From Torymus aiolomorphi (taxonomy: Eukaryota; Arthropoda; Insecta; Hymenoptera; Torymidae): 64,000 nucleotides of DNA. The DNA is taken from the NCBI GenBank assembly GCA_036365515.1, contig CM070874.1, forward strand, positions 46,065,083-46,129,082, given 5' to 3'. Numbering within the stretch: position 1 is the first letter of the stretch; each line of letters starts with the position of its first letter. Below the pieces are notes generated by a model. It did no database searches. It was not told the origin of the DNA and worked only from the letters and a program-made list of their open reading frames with translations. A program made the translations under genes and the position numbers. Below are positions 1-12,100 of this stretch, piece by piece.

Positions 1-186
1 ATGAGTATTATAAGATAACTCAGTGATTTACTTTCATTGACATGGCGGTAGACTTTATATTTATATGCCCGATCCCCCATCCACCTATCCCTGCACTTAT
101 TAAAAAAATTACGGTGTGTAACGAGGGAGGAATTGACTTTTTCAGACTCGGATGGTGGTATGAGCACTACCCGTATTACGAATCCC

Positions 187-267
187 ACGTGAAAATATCA
201 TATGAGATCTCATGAGATCTCATGTCTGAAATTCTCATATGAGATATCATATGATAATTTCACGAGG
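187..267. repeat. Small palindrome of CATATGA/GAGATCTC units
   Basis: The two ends, reading CGTGAAAATATCATATGAGA inward from each side, are near-perfect reverse complements. The rest of 1-449 shows no gene or other feature I can support. Confidence 0.6.
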
Positions 268-449
268 GGTCACTCGCGTTCAATCATCATCTTCACCAGA
301 AAAAGTACTATATTATATCTTTTTGATTTGTTGAACATTATTTAAAATCTCCTGTAGCCATGAAACCTTCGCCTACTATTAGAACTACTTTAAACTATCC
401 TGAAGTTTTTGGAGGAATGAACATTTTTTAATTCTGAAAATACAAAGGA

Positions 450-990
450 ACCCTGGCGGAAATGATAAAATGTAAAAAGCCGTAAGTAAATGTAAGGAAA
501 AGTAAGAAAATGTAAATTAGTGTAAGAAAATTTAAGAAAATGTATACAAACGTAACTAAGCGTACTTTTTTGTTGGATTTCGTACAGTTTTCACGTTTTC
601 GTACACTTTCTTACATTTTATTACAATTTCTAACTTTTTTTTTAGTATCTTATGTTTCCTTACATTTGTTTAATTTTATTACTTTTTCATTGATATCATT
701 AATTGTAAAATTACTTTACAGTTTTTTATATTTTTTTTACAAATTCTTACATATTATTATATTTTGTTACAATTTTTTCACGTCCTTTTATATTTTTTTA
801 CTTTTGATTACATATTCTTACACATAATTATACTTTGTTATACTTTTTTACGGCTTTTTATATTTTGTTATACATTTTAACGTCTTCTTTACATTTTTTA
901 CTTTTTATTACATATTCCTATATTTTATTATATTTTGTTATACTTTTTTACGGTTTTTTATATTTTGTTATTATTATGTATTTCACAGCA
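450..990. repeat. TGTAA-rich foldback repeat, copy 1
   Basis: The left half is built of TGTAAGAAAA-like units and the right half of their reverse complement (TTACATTTTCTTAC type), so the block folds on itself. The left end carries CCCTGGCGGAAAT, a motif also found at the ends of the 22873-24004 element. The right end is degenerate, so I cannot define a target duplication. Related copies lie at 5390-5770 and at 13470-17820. The reading frames inside are low-complexity artefacts. Confidence 0.55.
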
Positions 991-1058
991 ACCCTGCGAG
1001 ACTTACCTATCTAATTATTTTCTACCACATTCTAAGACTGACAGAGTCAGGTAGTTTT

Positions 1059-1493
1059 ATGAGGAAATCCACGGAACCTTTAACTGTTTTGATACTTTTT
1101 TTTTAAAGTAATTTATTGCTGCTATTAGTTGAGCGAGCGAAGCACATAAACGAGACAAGGTGTAAAATCTTCAATTTTTACGTAAAAAACCAGTCAAGTA
1201 ATCCATATTAGTGTGCCACGCATGCTCAAGTCTGGGAATGTAAAAATCTGTCGAGAAAAGTACACTTTTTCCACTTTTTCCGAAAAGTGGACTTTTTTCG
1301 ACAGTTTTTTAGATTCTCAGACTTGAGCATGCGTGGCACACTAATATGGATTACTTGACTGGTTTTTTACGTAAAAATTGAAGATTTTACACCTTGTCTC
1401 GTTTATGTGCTTCGCACGCTCAACTAATAGCAGCAATAAATTACTTTAAGAAAAAAGTATCAAAACAGTTAAAGGTTCCGTGGATTTCCTCAT
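1059..1493. mobile_element. Palindromic foldback element, arms about 215 bp
   Basis: Starting at ATGAGGAAATCCACGG, the left arm is repeated as its reverse complement ending at 1493, centred near 1276, with only a few mismatches. The centre is a short AAAAGTG/CACTTTT hairpin. There is no coding capacity. It looks like a non-autonomous foldback insertion, but I found no clear target duplication. From 1494 to 2367 I see no supportable feature. Confidence 0.7.
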
Positions 1494-2367
1494 ATACATT
1501 ACATTCTTTGTATATGACAATTTGCCATGTTACAATATCTATATTAAATACAGCACATATATTACACAAGAGTTTCTTTTTGTAAATATTAACAAGTATT
1601 AAAATACAACAAACTGCCTGAGGCGAGTTCTTATATCCTTGCTAAACTTATAAATTAATTTGACTAATCTACCCAGTAATAATTACCTACCCGTAGCACA
1701 TCAAAAGACACACACTGCACTTATAAAATTTTTCCCCAGTTCCTTATTACCTATCCTCTCACATTCTGAAGCACTGACATTGAACACTAAATCACTGCTA
1801 GAGCTGCAGAGACAACGAAGTATGGCTGGCTGGTCCAGATTGGCGCTAATTCAAGGCCATCTGTTTATTTTGAATAATAGCCATACCATCTGATAGAGGA
1901 GAAGGACTGGTGGAGACCTTCACTCGTTGTTTCGCTGCTGGGGACAGCCTCAGTGTGGGGGTCAGCCAAGGCAGAAGCAGCATTACTATGTACACAGTCA
2001 CTAGTGTGGGAGCCAGGGAGGGATAATTAAGCACCTAAAAACCACATATGGCTAATAAATAGATGATGCTGTCAATATTACCATACTCAAAAGACAGGCT
2101 ACAGCAGTGCCCGTCGTTTGCTCCTCTCTGTTGGAAATAGACGCTGTAGATGGCGCGGTGAGTAGTTTTATAGGGTTTATAAGTGTATTTTGTATGTGTG
2201 TAACTGCCTAACACAGCGTGCGCACATGCGAAAGAAAGCTGCAATAATGTAGAGCACGAGGTGAATTTATGTAAGAGATAAAAGTTTATTATATATTTTA
2301 ATTATCATACATTGTAAGACTAAGCTTTTTGTTATATGTTTCTTTACAGGCGCTAGCCCTCTTTTTT

Positions 2368-2457
2368 TGTATGTCTTTCTACTATGATTAAAAACCAGTA
2401 AATGAGGCCACGTGTTGTTACTTTCTACTATGATTAAAAACCAGTAAATGAGACCAC
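2368..2457 (+). repeat. Direct duplication of about 38 bp
   Basis: The stretch CTTTCTACTATGATTAAAAA and the bases after it up to the GCCACG/ACCACG end occur twice, about 52 bp apart, with one substitution. It has no coding content. Confidence 0.7.
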
Positions 2458-2549
2458 GAGACTCGCTTCGCTCATGCGAAAAACGTCACATGAAGTAAAT
2501 CATCACCTTCGGCACCAGTGTCGAAATGTACTATTAAAATCTAACCCCT

Positions 2550-2876
2550 TTAACTAATTTCTCCACTCTTATACATGTCAAAAATTTGGTCGTATCTTAA
2601 CTTTTTCTTCTCGCTTAATATTTGAGAATGGTTGCTGGAAGTACTTTCAAGATTATCAAGGAATACTACTTCGCAACTTTCAACATTAGGAATTTCCAAT
2701 TTTTCATTTGATATATTGACATAGTAAACGGAGTCGTTCCTTATAAAAGAAAGCCCTGTAGCTCCAGGGAAATATCTCTTTAACGTTTCTAAGTCCAAAC
2801 GCCCGTTTTGTAATATAAAAGTTCTCTTATGAGAATCATTTACTACAACCACTTCGTCTCTAACACGTGCATCCAT
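2550..2876 (-). pseudogene. TDP-43 N-terminal-domain-like ORF (108 codons), probably a gene fragment
   Basis: This open frame starts MDARVRDEVVVVND and contains TLKRYFPGATGLSF, resembling the N-terminal oligomerisation fold of TDP-43, where a similar FPGA-GL core occurs in a domain of comparable size (about 80 residues). The remaining 30 residues are charged and end at a stop codon, with no RNA-recognition motifs, so it is not an ordinary TDP-43 gene. It lies next to broken copies of a SWIM zinc-finger gene in the same orientation as the inverted fragment at 3660-3864, and may be an exon of the same multi-copy family. The domain assignment is by eye and tentative. Alternatives are an orphan ORF or a transposon-carried gene. 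Confidence 0.45.
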
Positions 2877-3071
2877 CTATAGCACGTATTAGGTTAGAAT
2901 TACACGTTTTATTCAAAATTCATTGAAGGGATGAGGTTTTAGAAATTCTTATTTATATAGATTAAATATAGGAAAAAGTAACGTTTTCTTTGCTTCTCGT
3001 TTGCTTCTAGTTTTCTTTGCCGTTTTTGTTACTTCTCGACATACTCGCCGCTTGAAGATAATATTATCACA

Positions 3072-3125
3072 AGTCACCGGTGGCGAGTGAAAAGCACACA
3101 AGTCACCGGTGGCGAGTGAAAAGTG
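3072..3125. repeat. Tandem duplication of a 27-29-bp unit
   Basis: AAGTCACCGGTGGCGAGTGA occurs twice back to back, immediately upstream of the SWIM-like coding remnant. The second copy runs straight into the reading frame. Confidence 0.75.
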
Positions 3126-3139
3126 CACTAGCGCCACCG

Positions 3140-3670
3140 CTTTGTGTGGCACTTAAACGCCTCCGTACTTATGTGGAAGGCGAAAGAGTTTATAAGGCTA
3201 ATCATATAATATTTTGTGGGTTAGCCAAAGAAAGTAATGATTGCTCAGTAGAGATAATAGCACTGTGCCTAAAAACGTCGGGTTTACAAGAATCTCCTCA
3301 TGAAATAAGAGTAAAGATCTCTTCAAATGTATGTGCTGATGAAAATATCATTCATTGTGAGTGCTCTTGTAAAGCTGGTATTTTGGGAAAATGCAAACAC
3401 TGTTGTAGTTTTAATTCACCTTCATAAGTCAGTTCAAAATTATTGTTTTGTTTATTTTCTTAATGATGAGTAAATATTTAAAGCATTCACTTGTAAAATG
3501 TGTTAATTCTTTTAAGAACTCCATCATGTATTATTCAAGATGCATCTTGGACGGATTTAAAACAACAGTGGGATAAGCTAAAACAGACAGCGTCAAAAAT
3601 GTATGAAGCTGTAGAATTGAAGCATTTTTGCCACTTGAAGAAAACAGATTCTAAATTCCTCAAAGTGAAA
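3140..3670 (+). pseudogene. SWIM zinc-finger protein gene remnant
   Basis: The frame from about 3160 encodes YVEGERVYKANHIIFCGL and then a SWIM zinc-binding signature (C-x-C followed by C-x-H, seen as HCECSCKAG and KCKHC). This CxCxnCxH motif usually binds DNA or protein and occurs in transposon-linked and orphan arthropod proteins. A one-base shift just after KCKHC is needed to continue into VVLIHLHKS. A possible intron follows, with an acceptor TTTTAAG near 3515, and then a second coding block (DASWTDLKQQWDKLKQ to FCHLKKTDS, up to about 3660) of the kind that follows SWIM in this family. The second block runs directly into an inverted copy of the first exon. The frameshift, the missing start and the rearrangement make it a pseudogene. 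The family function is unknown. Confidence 0.65.
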
Positions 3671-3864
3671 TGTTCTTGTAAACCCGACGTTTTTAGGCAC
3701 AGTGCTATTATCTCTGCTGAGCAATCATTACTTTCTTTGGCTAACCCACAAAATATTATATGATTAGCCTTATAAACTCTTTCGCCTTCCACATAAGGCC
3801 TTGTTCCATTGCCAATATATCTGATAATATCAGAAAAATCAATAAATGATTTTAAGACGTTCAT
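3660..3864 (-). pseudogene. Inverted duplicate of the SWIM-gene upstream exon
   Basis: Read on the - strand, this fragment encodes MNVLKSFIDFSDIIRYIGNG and then repeats the YVEGERVYKANH block of the + strand copy at 3164-3291, with one clear amino-acid change (SVE to SAE). It supplies the upstream part missing from the + copy. Beyond 3660 the frame is antisense to the second exon of the + copy and is not coding in its own right. The two inverted copies are about 125 bp long with a spacer of about 380 bp. From 3865 to 4293 I see no further feature. Confidence 0.6.
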
Positions 3865-4293
3865 CGGATCACTACTTATTTTATTTTTTAATTAAATAAT
3901 CTTTGGTTCGTATACCGCTCATGCTAATCAGCTGTGTTTATCCTTCAATGAACAGTTCGAATTTTGGCCGCGAGGGGCGCTGACGCTGGTCTTAACAAGG
4001 CGAATATAGTAATTTGCGGATCCGCTCTGCGCTCATGCACGCGGCGCTAACTTGAAGGCGCGAAGGCAGAAAAGGAGAGCCAAATTGCCGTTGCCGAGTA
4101 CTGTGTTTTGAGCCTTTTCTTTCTGTTCCTTTCTCTTTCGCCAGATTAATGTATGTGTGTGCGCCGTAAGTATTTTTTCGTAATTGAGTTTGTATATATG
4201 TAATTAGAAACACCCGAGAACATTAATTTCCACTGCAGTTACGTTTCACTCGATGTGTTGCGTGAGCGGCTGGTGCCCAACTTTCGTTAAAAT

Positions 4294-5030
4294 TGTATAA
4301 AATTTACCTTTGTATTTTTTTATTAATCAGGAGTATTGGAGTTTTCATTTCACCCACCCTAGTTAATAACTAAGTACACCTAAAGCAGTAGTTTTCCGTA
4401 TATTATTCAACAAGATTAGAACTTTTTTTTCTATTTAACATTTTCATGCACAATCAACTCCTCAAGAGCTAGACCCGTAAAAAACAATTCTTTTTTATTA
4501 TGATAAAAATTATGAAAATAAAGTATTACAAATTTTACAATAGGAAAATTGGAAAATTCTCCTGAGTATTGCGGTGGTGGCTATGGGGTATATTCCTCCG
4601 CTAGGGGCGCTGGCAAGCACGTAGGGATAAATCATTATTTTTGTATATCTATACATAGATATATCTATACATAGATACACAAAAATAATAATTTACCCCT
4701 ACGTTCTTGCCAGCGCTCCTAGCGGAGGAAAATACCCCATAGGCACCACCGCAATACTCAGGAGAATTTTCCAATTTTCCTATTTTAAAATTTGTAATAC
4801 TTTATTTTCATAATTTTTATCATAATAAAAAAAAATTTGTCTTTTTCTGGTCTAGCTCTTGAGGAGTTGATTGTGCATGCAAATGTTAAATAGAAAAAAA
4901 AGTTCTAATCTTGTTGAATAATATACGGAAAACTACTGCTTTAGGTGTACTTAGTTATTAACTAGGGTGGGTGAAATGAAAACTCCAATACTCCTGATTA
5001 ATAAAAAAATACAAAGGTAAATTTTATACA
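4294..5030. mobile_element. Large palindromic foldback element, arms about 365 bp
   Basis: The left arm begins TGTATAAAATTTACCTTTG; its reverse complement ends at 5030. The centre near 4662 is a TATCTATACATAGATA hairpin. The arms differ only by scattered substitutions and small indels and hold no gene. A third partial copy of the inner right arm follows at 5028-5101. Confidence 0.8.
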
Positions 5031-5101
5031 TAGATACACAAAAATAATGATTTACCCCTACGTGCTTGCCAGCGCCCCTAGCGGAGGAATATACCCCATT
5101 A
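5028..5101 (+). repeat. Third partial copy of the 4294-5030 inner arm
   Basis: This repeats 4669-4742 in direct orientation (TACATAGATACACAAAAATA, then the stretch through AGCGGAGGAA and ACCCCAT). It points to a local rearrangement or a second, truncated insertion. Confidence 0.75.
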
Positions 5102-5191
5102 TGTAAAGACGAAGTTTTTACATAGGGTAGGGAGGGGGGCGTTTTGGGCGCAGTGGGACACGCAGGGGGCGCAGACCCCTAGTTATATATG

Positions 5192-5374
5192 TTAGGGGGA
5201 TTGTACATAAGCGCCATTCTGCTCTGCTCTGCTCTGTTCTGTTCTGCTCAAACCCGGTCCAATTTCAGTTCAGTTCCGTTTGTAAGCGATTTTCCCTTTA
5301 CTTTCTTCAGAATTCTGGAATGGAGTAGAGCGGAATGGAGCAGAGCGGAACGGCGCTTACGTACATTGCCCCTA
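5192..5374. mobile_element. MITE with TA target duplication, about 180 bp
   Basis: The terminal inverted repeats read GGGG(C/G)AATGTACGTAAGCGCC-like from each side and extend into GCTCTGCTCTG/CAGAGCGGAA arms of about 40 bp. The element (5194-5372) is flanked by TA on both sides. It carries no gene; the reading frame over it is incidental. Confidence 0.7.
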
Positions 5375-5389
5375 GTTCTAACGAAGTAA

Positions 5390-5770
5390 AAAATTAAATA
5401 TGTAATAAAAGGCAAAAAATGTAACAATTTGTATAGAAATGTAAAATTATGTAGAAAAATGTAAGTTTCTGTAACAAACTATAAAGTGATCCACGTTCTT
5501 AAATTTTCTTGTATTTTTTTTAAATTTTTTTATATTTTGGTTCCAAGGTGATAAAAAATATAATATATAATAAAAAGCGGAAAAAATGTAATAAATTGTA
5601 AAGAAATGTAAAATTATGTAAAAAAATGTAAGTTTCCGTAAAAAACTATAAAGTGTTAAACTTTTCTTACGTTTGATTACATTTTTTCGTTATCTTTTGA
5701 CATTTTTTTACACTTTTTCATATTTTGAATGTAACAAAATAAAAAGCCGCTGCCAATTCATTGGCCCGTA
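5390..5770. repeat. TGTAA-rich foldback repeat, copy 2
   Basis: Two tandem blocks (about 5396-5490 and 5560-5660) share GTAAAATTATGTA and GTAAGTTTC, followed by reverse-complement TTTTACAC/TTACG units. This copy provides the uninterrupted version of the site into which the 13523-17510 element inserted. Confidence 0.6.
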
Positions 5771-6620
5771 GCTTCCTCAACCGTAATTTGTCGATTCCTT
5801 TAATTAATTTTTAATAACAAAATTTATAATTTTTTAAAAAATTTATTGCATAATTATAATTAAATTCATTTATGAATATTAAAAATTGTTCATTTTTAAA
5901 TTTATTTATTTATTTATTTATTATTTATTTATATCAAATTTATATAAATTTGAGCTGATAAATAAAGTTATCATTTGAAATAGAAGTAAAATATCTATAT
6001 TTTATAATAAAACAAATAGCTATCACGGTTGTTTTGTTATTAACAAAAACGTGTTTTTTTTTATATTATATTTCATAATTCATATTTTTTAAGAAAAAAA
6101 AAATTTATAGCTATTATTGTTCTTTTGTTATTAACAAAAACGTATTTTTTTAAAAAAGTTCATAACTCACAAATAAATTATAATAATGCAGAATATAATG
6201 CATTCATAATGCATAATTCATAATTATAATAGATTATAATAGATATAATTTTTAAACATTTTAATTAATTTTGTTACACATCATTGGAGTTATGATTTAA
6301 AAAAAAAAAACACGTTTTTGTTTTTGATGATAACTAAAGAACCGTGATAGATAGAAAATTAATTTTTTTAGAAAATATAGGTATTTCAATTCTCTTTCGA
6401 ATGCCACCCATCCCATTCAGATACATAGAGCCATTCTCGAGAAATTACGATTTTAAAAAAATGTAAAAAAATTTTTAACCTCAAATATCTCTGAAATTTA
6501 TGGACCAATCATTTTGCCCAAAGAACTCGACCAAGAACTATAAAAAATCTACCTCTAAAAGGAATTTTGAAGCCATTAAGTCAATTTTACTCTTGTAATC
6601 GTTGGACATACAACCCACAC
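5771..6620. repeat. AT-rich low-complexity block with repeated CACGGTT/GTTATTAAC module
   Basis: The module CACGGTTGTTTTGTTATTAA, followed by CAAAAACGTG and a T-run, occurs at 6018-6062, diverged at 6098-6150 and inverted at 6300-6352. The bases from about 6300 to 6440 recur as a direct copy at about 12885-13000. There is no coding evidence. Confidence 0.6.
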
Positions 6621-7760
6621 AGCATGTATTAATTCTGAAAGGATTCTGAAAGAATGCATGAAATAATTTTATTCTTTCAGAAATCATTCAGTGAAAGGAT
6701 TCTGTAATAATGCTATGTCCGGGGTATTTTCCTTTCAGAATTAATTCAATGGAATAATTCAAAAATAATTTATAATATCATTGCAAAATTTATTCAATAG
6801 AAGATTTCTGAAAGGATTCATGGATTATTACCAAAAGGTTACTAAAAGATATTTCAAAATTATTTCCTGAAATAATTCTGAAAGGAAAATACCCCGGACA
6901 TAGCATCATTACAGAATCCTTTCACTGAATGATTTCTGAAAGAATCTTTCAGAATCCTTTCAGAATTAATATCACATATTATTGCAGAATCCTTTCAATG
7001 AAAGATGTCTGAAAGGATTCAGGAATTAATTTTGTGAATTAATTCGAAAATATTATGAAAATATTACTAACAAGAAATTTGGAAGACGGATAAATCCCGT
7101 ATTATTACAGAATCCTTCCAATGAAAGATGTCTCAAAGGATTCAGGAATTAATTTGTGAATTAATTCCTGAATCCTTTCAGACATCTTTCATTGAAAGGA
7201 TTCTGTAATAATACGTGATTTATACTGTTCGAAATTTCTTTTTAGTAATATTTCCATAATATTTTCGAATTAATTCACAAAATTAATTCTGAATCCTTTC
7301 AGACATTTTTCATTGGAAGGATTCTGCAATAATACGTTATTTATACTCTTCGAAATTTCTTTTTAGTAATATTTCCATAATATTTTCGAATTAATTCACA
7401 AAATTAATTCCTGAATCCTTTCAATGAAAGATGTATGAAAGGATTCAGGAATTAATATTGTGAATTAATTAGAAAATATTATGGAAATATTACTAACAAG
7501 AAATTTGAAGAGGATAAATCCGTATTATTGCAGAATCCTTCCAATGAAAGATGTCTGAAAGGATTCAGGAATTAATTTTGTGAATTAATTCGAAAATATA
7601 ATGGAAATATTACTAACAAAAAATTTCGAAGGTTATAAAATCATGTATTATTGCAGAATCCTTTCAATGAAAGATTTTTGGAAGGATTCAGGAATAAATA
7701 TTGTGAATTAATTAGAAAATATTTAGTAAATATTACTAACAATAAATTTCGAAGGGTATA
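6620..7760. repeat. Interspersed direct and inverted repeats of an AGAATCCTTTCA unit
   Basis: A unit of about 110-180 bp, recognisable by ATGAAAGATGTCTGAAAGGA and AATTAATTCGAAAATATTAT, occurs in forward orientation at roughly 6970, 7410, 7520 and 7645 and inverted at about 7165 and 7275. An outer palindrome with TCCGGGGTATTTTCC ends spans 6718-6899. This is satellite-like; the frame at 7651-7902 is incidental. Confidence 0.65.
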
Positions 7761-7896
7761 TATAATCCCGTATTTGAAGGTACATTTTTATAATTTAGAA
7801 TATTATTTAAATAATATTCTAACTATTTTTACATATATTTACATTGTTAATAATTTTACACTATTTTATCGCAGAAAAAACGCAGAAAAATTTTTT

Positions 7897-7972
7897 ACAT
7901 GATGGAGATTCGAACCCGGGTCGCTTGGGTACTACGCAAATACGCTATCCATTACGCTATCGCTCGCTTGTT
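7897..7972 (-). repeat. tRNA-derived SINE head, copy 1
   Basis: On the - strand TAGCGTAATGG fits the RNA polymerase III A box (7949-7959) and GGGTTCGAATCTCC fits the B box (7901-7917), at tRNA-like spacing. Downstream is a T-rich tail with CTGCGATAAAAT. A second locus at 23475-23545 shares the GCGAGCGATAGCGTAA head and the CTGCGATAA tail motif. I cannot fold a proper acceptor stem, so a functional tRNA is unlikely. Confidence 0.65.
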
Positions 7973-7974
7973 AG

Positions 7975-9040
7975 ATCATTTCATTTTTTTCATTATATAC
8001 TGCAATATGAGTGATACGATACATTAGAAAATTTATTCTTAATATTACTTTATTTTTTAATATTAACTTTGATCAATTAATTCATAGTTATTTAATACTT
8101 TTAGTTTATTAAATATTGTATTAAGTCGATGTGAAATGTGTGTGTATAAAGGGAGCTCTTCCTTACCGACGTTATGAGTTTTTACATTTTTTGATCTTAG
8201 ATTCAACTTTTGATGAATGAAGCTCTTCACTGCACTCCGTAATTGCATAAATAATACACCTATAAATTTTTCAGAAATTCTGTTCATTATTTTTCATAAA
8301 AAACTGGTAGAAAATTTTTCAACCCGTTTCCTGTAAAATCTATAACGAGCAATAACTTGAAAATTTACACATAGTGTATTTTTGTCATTACGAAGGGCAA
8401 TAAAGAGCTCTTTTCCCGAAATTCGATAAAAATAAAAAATGATAATTGCATATAATGCAGAGATGAATAGAATGAGCTCTACCTTACCGACGTTATTATT
8501 ATTTGTAGTGTTTTCAATTTAGAATCAACTTTTAGAGTCAAAGGCTCTTTACTCTTGGCAGACGTATAAATAATATTTCTGTCGATTTTGAGGGGACTTC
8601 TAAACATTGTCATACTGAAAGAATACTATTATGAATAATAATAAAAAATATTGCTTATTTTAAGTACCTATATTATTCATCTTTAAATGTTTTTTTCCTT
8701 TTATTTTAAGTTTTTATATTCTTACATTAACTTTTCAAATTAATATTTTTCGCAATTAGTAAATGTTTCAATCTATCTTAGTTCACAAAAACGAAAAATT
8801 ATATACCCCCACACATTTTAATACGTTCTTTAATAGGATCATACGAATGTAGAAAACAATGGACGAATAAATCCGATCATTATCCAATCATTTCATTTTT
8901 TTCATTATATAGTGCAAAATGACTGACAAAATAAATTAGAATATTTATTTCTAATATTTCTTTATTTTTTAATATTAACTTTGTTTAATTAGTATATACT
9001 TATTTAGTAAGTTTTGTTTATTAAATATTGTATTAATTAG
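7975..9040 (+). repeat. Pair of direct repeats, about 150 bp, 910 bp apart
   Basis: 7975-8125 and 8885-9035 share TTCATTTTTTTCATTATATA, followed by TTTATTTTTTAATATTAACTTTG and TTTATTAAATATTGTATTAA. Between them are two more diverged repeats around TACCGACGTTAT (8160 and 8485). There is no supportable gene. Confidence 0.6.
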
Positions 9041-9109
9041 GACTTATTTGATTGAAACAAATTCGAATTAAAAACAAAATAAATACATTATACGATGCCT
9101 CTTATATAC

Positions 9110-12100
9110 GGACGCTGCCCTTTTCGTGTTGAATACTTGCAATAATTTCTGAACTATTTTATGTTTTCTTTCAAAAAATCTTTTCAAGGTTCTTTCAGGA
9201 AGAATTCGTGTAAATATCTTTTTTGCTATTGTGTTTTAAAAAATTTTATTGTAACAATCTTTTTCAAACGAATTCTAAATTATTTCTTGTATTAATTCAC
9301 ATGAGTTTCCTGCAACATTTCATGAAATAATTCATGAAATTATTTTCAATAGATATTGAATTATCTTTGTGAATGATTAATTTTTATCATTCTGAAATTA
9401 TTTCTGAATTATTTCGTGATATAATTCTTGACATGATTGCTGAATTGTTATGTTTTCTTTAAAAAAATCTATTAATTCACACGAGTTTCCCGGAAGATTT
9501 CATGAAATAATTCATGTAAGATTTTTGAATAGATATTGAATTATTTTTGTGAATGATTAATTTGTATCTTTCTGAAATTATTTCTGAATTATTGCATGAA
9601 AGAATACTTGCAATAATTTCGAAATTATTTTATGTATTCTTTCAAAAAATCTTTTCAAAGTCCTTTCAGAATTAATTCGTGTAATTATTTTTTTTGCTAT
9701 TTTGTTTTAAAAAATTTTATTCTAAAAATCTTTTCAAAGTCCTTTCAGAATTAATTCGTGTAATTATTTTTTTTTTCTATTTTGTTTTAAAAAATTTTAT
9801 TCTAAAAATCTTTTTCAAAACAATTCAAAATTATTTCTTGTATTAATTCACGCGAGTTTCCCAGAAGATTTCATCAAATAATTCATGTAAGATTTTTGAA
9901 TAGATACTGAATTATTTTTGTGAATGATTAATTTGTATCTTTCTAAAATTATTTCTGAATTATTGCATGAAAGAATACTTGCAATAATTTCGAAATTATT
10001 TTATGTATTCTTTCAAAAAATCTTTTCAAAGTCCTTTCAGAATTAATTCGTGTAATTATTTTTTTTGCTATTTTGTTTTAAAAAATTTTATTCTAAAAAT
10101 CTTTTTCAAAAGAATTCAAAATTATTTCTTGTATTAATTCACACGAGTTTCCCAGAAGATTTCATCAAATAATTCATGTAAGATTTTTGAATAGATACTG
10201 AATTATTTTTGTGAATGATTAATTTGTATCTTTCTAAAATTATTTCTGAATTATTGCATGAAAGAATACTTGCAATAATTTCGAAATTATTTTATATATT
10301 CTTTCAAAAAATCTTTTCAAAGTCCTTTCAGAATTAATTCGTGTAATTATTTTTTTTGCTATTTTGTTTTAAAAAATTTTATTCTAAAAATCTTTTTCAA
10401 AAGAATTCAAAATTATTTCTTGTATTAATTCACACGAGTTTCTCAGAAGATTTCATGAAATAATTCATGTAAGATTTTTGAATAGATACTGAATTATTTT
10501 TGTGAATGATTAATTTGTATCTTTCTGAAATTATTTCTGAATTATTGCATGAAAGAATACTTGCAATAATTTCGAAATTATTTTATGTATTCTTTCAAAA
10601 AATCTTTTCAAAGTCCTTTCAGAATTAATTCGTGTAATTATTTTTTTTGCTATTTTGTTTTAAAAATTTTATTCTAAAAATCTTTTCAAAGTCCTTTCAG
10701 AATTAATTCGTGTAATTATTTTTTTTTGCTATTTTGTTTTAAAAAATTTTATTCTAAAAATCTTTTTCAAAACAATTCAAAATTATTTCTTGTATTAATT
10801 CACACGAGTTTCCCAGAAGATTTCACGAAATAATTCATGTAAGATTTTTGAATAGATATTGAATTATTTTTGTGAATGATTAATTTGTATCTTTCTGAAA
10901 TTATTTCTGAATTATTGCATGAAAGAATACTTGCAATAATTTCGAAATTATTTTATGTATTCTTTCAAAAAATCTTTTCAAAGTCCTTTCAGTATTAATT
11001 CGTGTAATTATTTTTTTTGCTATTTTGTTTTAAACAATTTTATTTTAAAAATCTTTTTCAAAAGAATTCAAAATTATTTCTTGTATTAATTCACACGAGT
11101 TTCCCAGAAGATTTCATGAAATAATTCATGTAAGATTTTTGAATAGATACTGAATTATTTTTGTGAATGATTAATTTGTATCTTTCTGAAATTATTTCTG
11201 AATTATTGCATGAAAGAATACTTGCAATAATTTCGAAATTATTTTATGTATTCTTTCAAAAAATCTTTTCAAAGTCCTTTCAGAATTAATTCGTGTAATT
11301 ATTTTTTTTGCTATTTTGTTTTAAAAAATTTTATTCTAAAAATCTTTTCAAAGTCCTTTCAGAATTAATTCGTGTAATTATTTTTTTTTGCTATTTTGTT
11401 TTAAAAAATTTTATTCTAAAAATCTTTTTCAAAACAATTCAAAATTATTTCTTGTATTAATTCACACGAGTTTCCCAGAAGATTTCACGAAATAATTCAT
11501 GTAAGATTTTTGAATAGATATTGAATTATTTTTGTGAATGATTAATTTGTATCTTTCTAAAATTATTTCTGAATTATTGCATGAAAGAATACTTGCAATA
11601 ATTTCGAAATTATTTTATGTATTCTTTCAAAAAATCTTTTCAAAGTCCATTCAGAATTAATTCGTGTAATTATTTTTTTTGCTATTTTGTTTTAAAACAT
11701 TTTATTCTAAAAATCTTTTTCAAAAGAATTCAAAATTATTTCTTGTATTAATTCACACGAGTTTCCCAGAAGATTTATGAAATAATTCATGTAAGATTTT
11801 TGAATAGATATTGAATTATTTTTGTGAATGATTAATTTGTATCTTTCTGAAATTATTTCTGAATTATTGCATGAAAGAATACTTGCAATAATTTCGAAAT
11901 TATTTTATGTATTCTTTCAAAAAATCTTTTCAAAGTCCTTTCAGTATTAATTCGTGTAATTATTTTTTTTGCTATTTTGTTTTAAAAAATTTTATTTTAA
12001 AAATCTTTTTCAAAAGAATTCAAAATTATTTCTTGTATTAATTCACACGAGTTTCCCAGAAGATTTCATGAAATAATTCATGTAAGATTTTTGAATAGAT

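Noticed and set aside
4294..5030. Palindromes as pure assembly artefacts
   Set aside because: Arms carry independent substitutions and several palindromes have target duplications and empty sites, although long-read confirmation would still be useful for the largest.
7897..7972. A functional tRNA gene
   Set aside because: A and B boxes are present, but I cannot form an acceptor stem, and the second locus shares non-tRNA tail sequence, as in a SINE.
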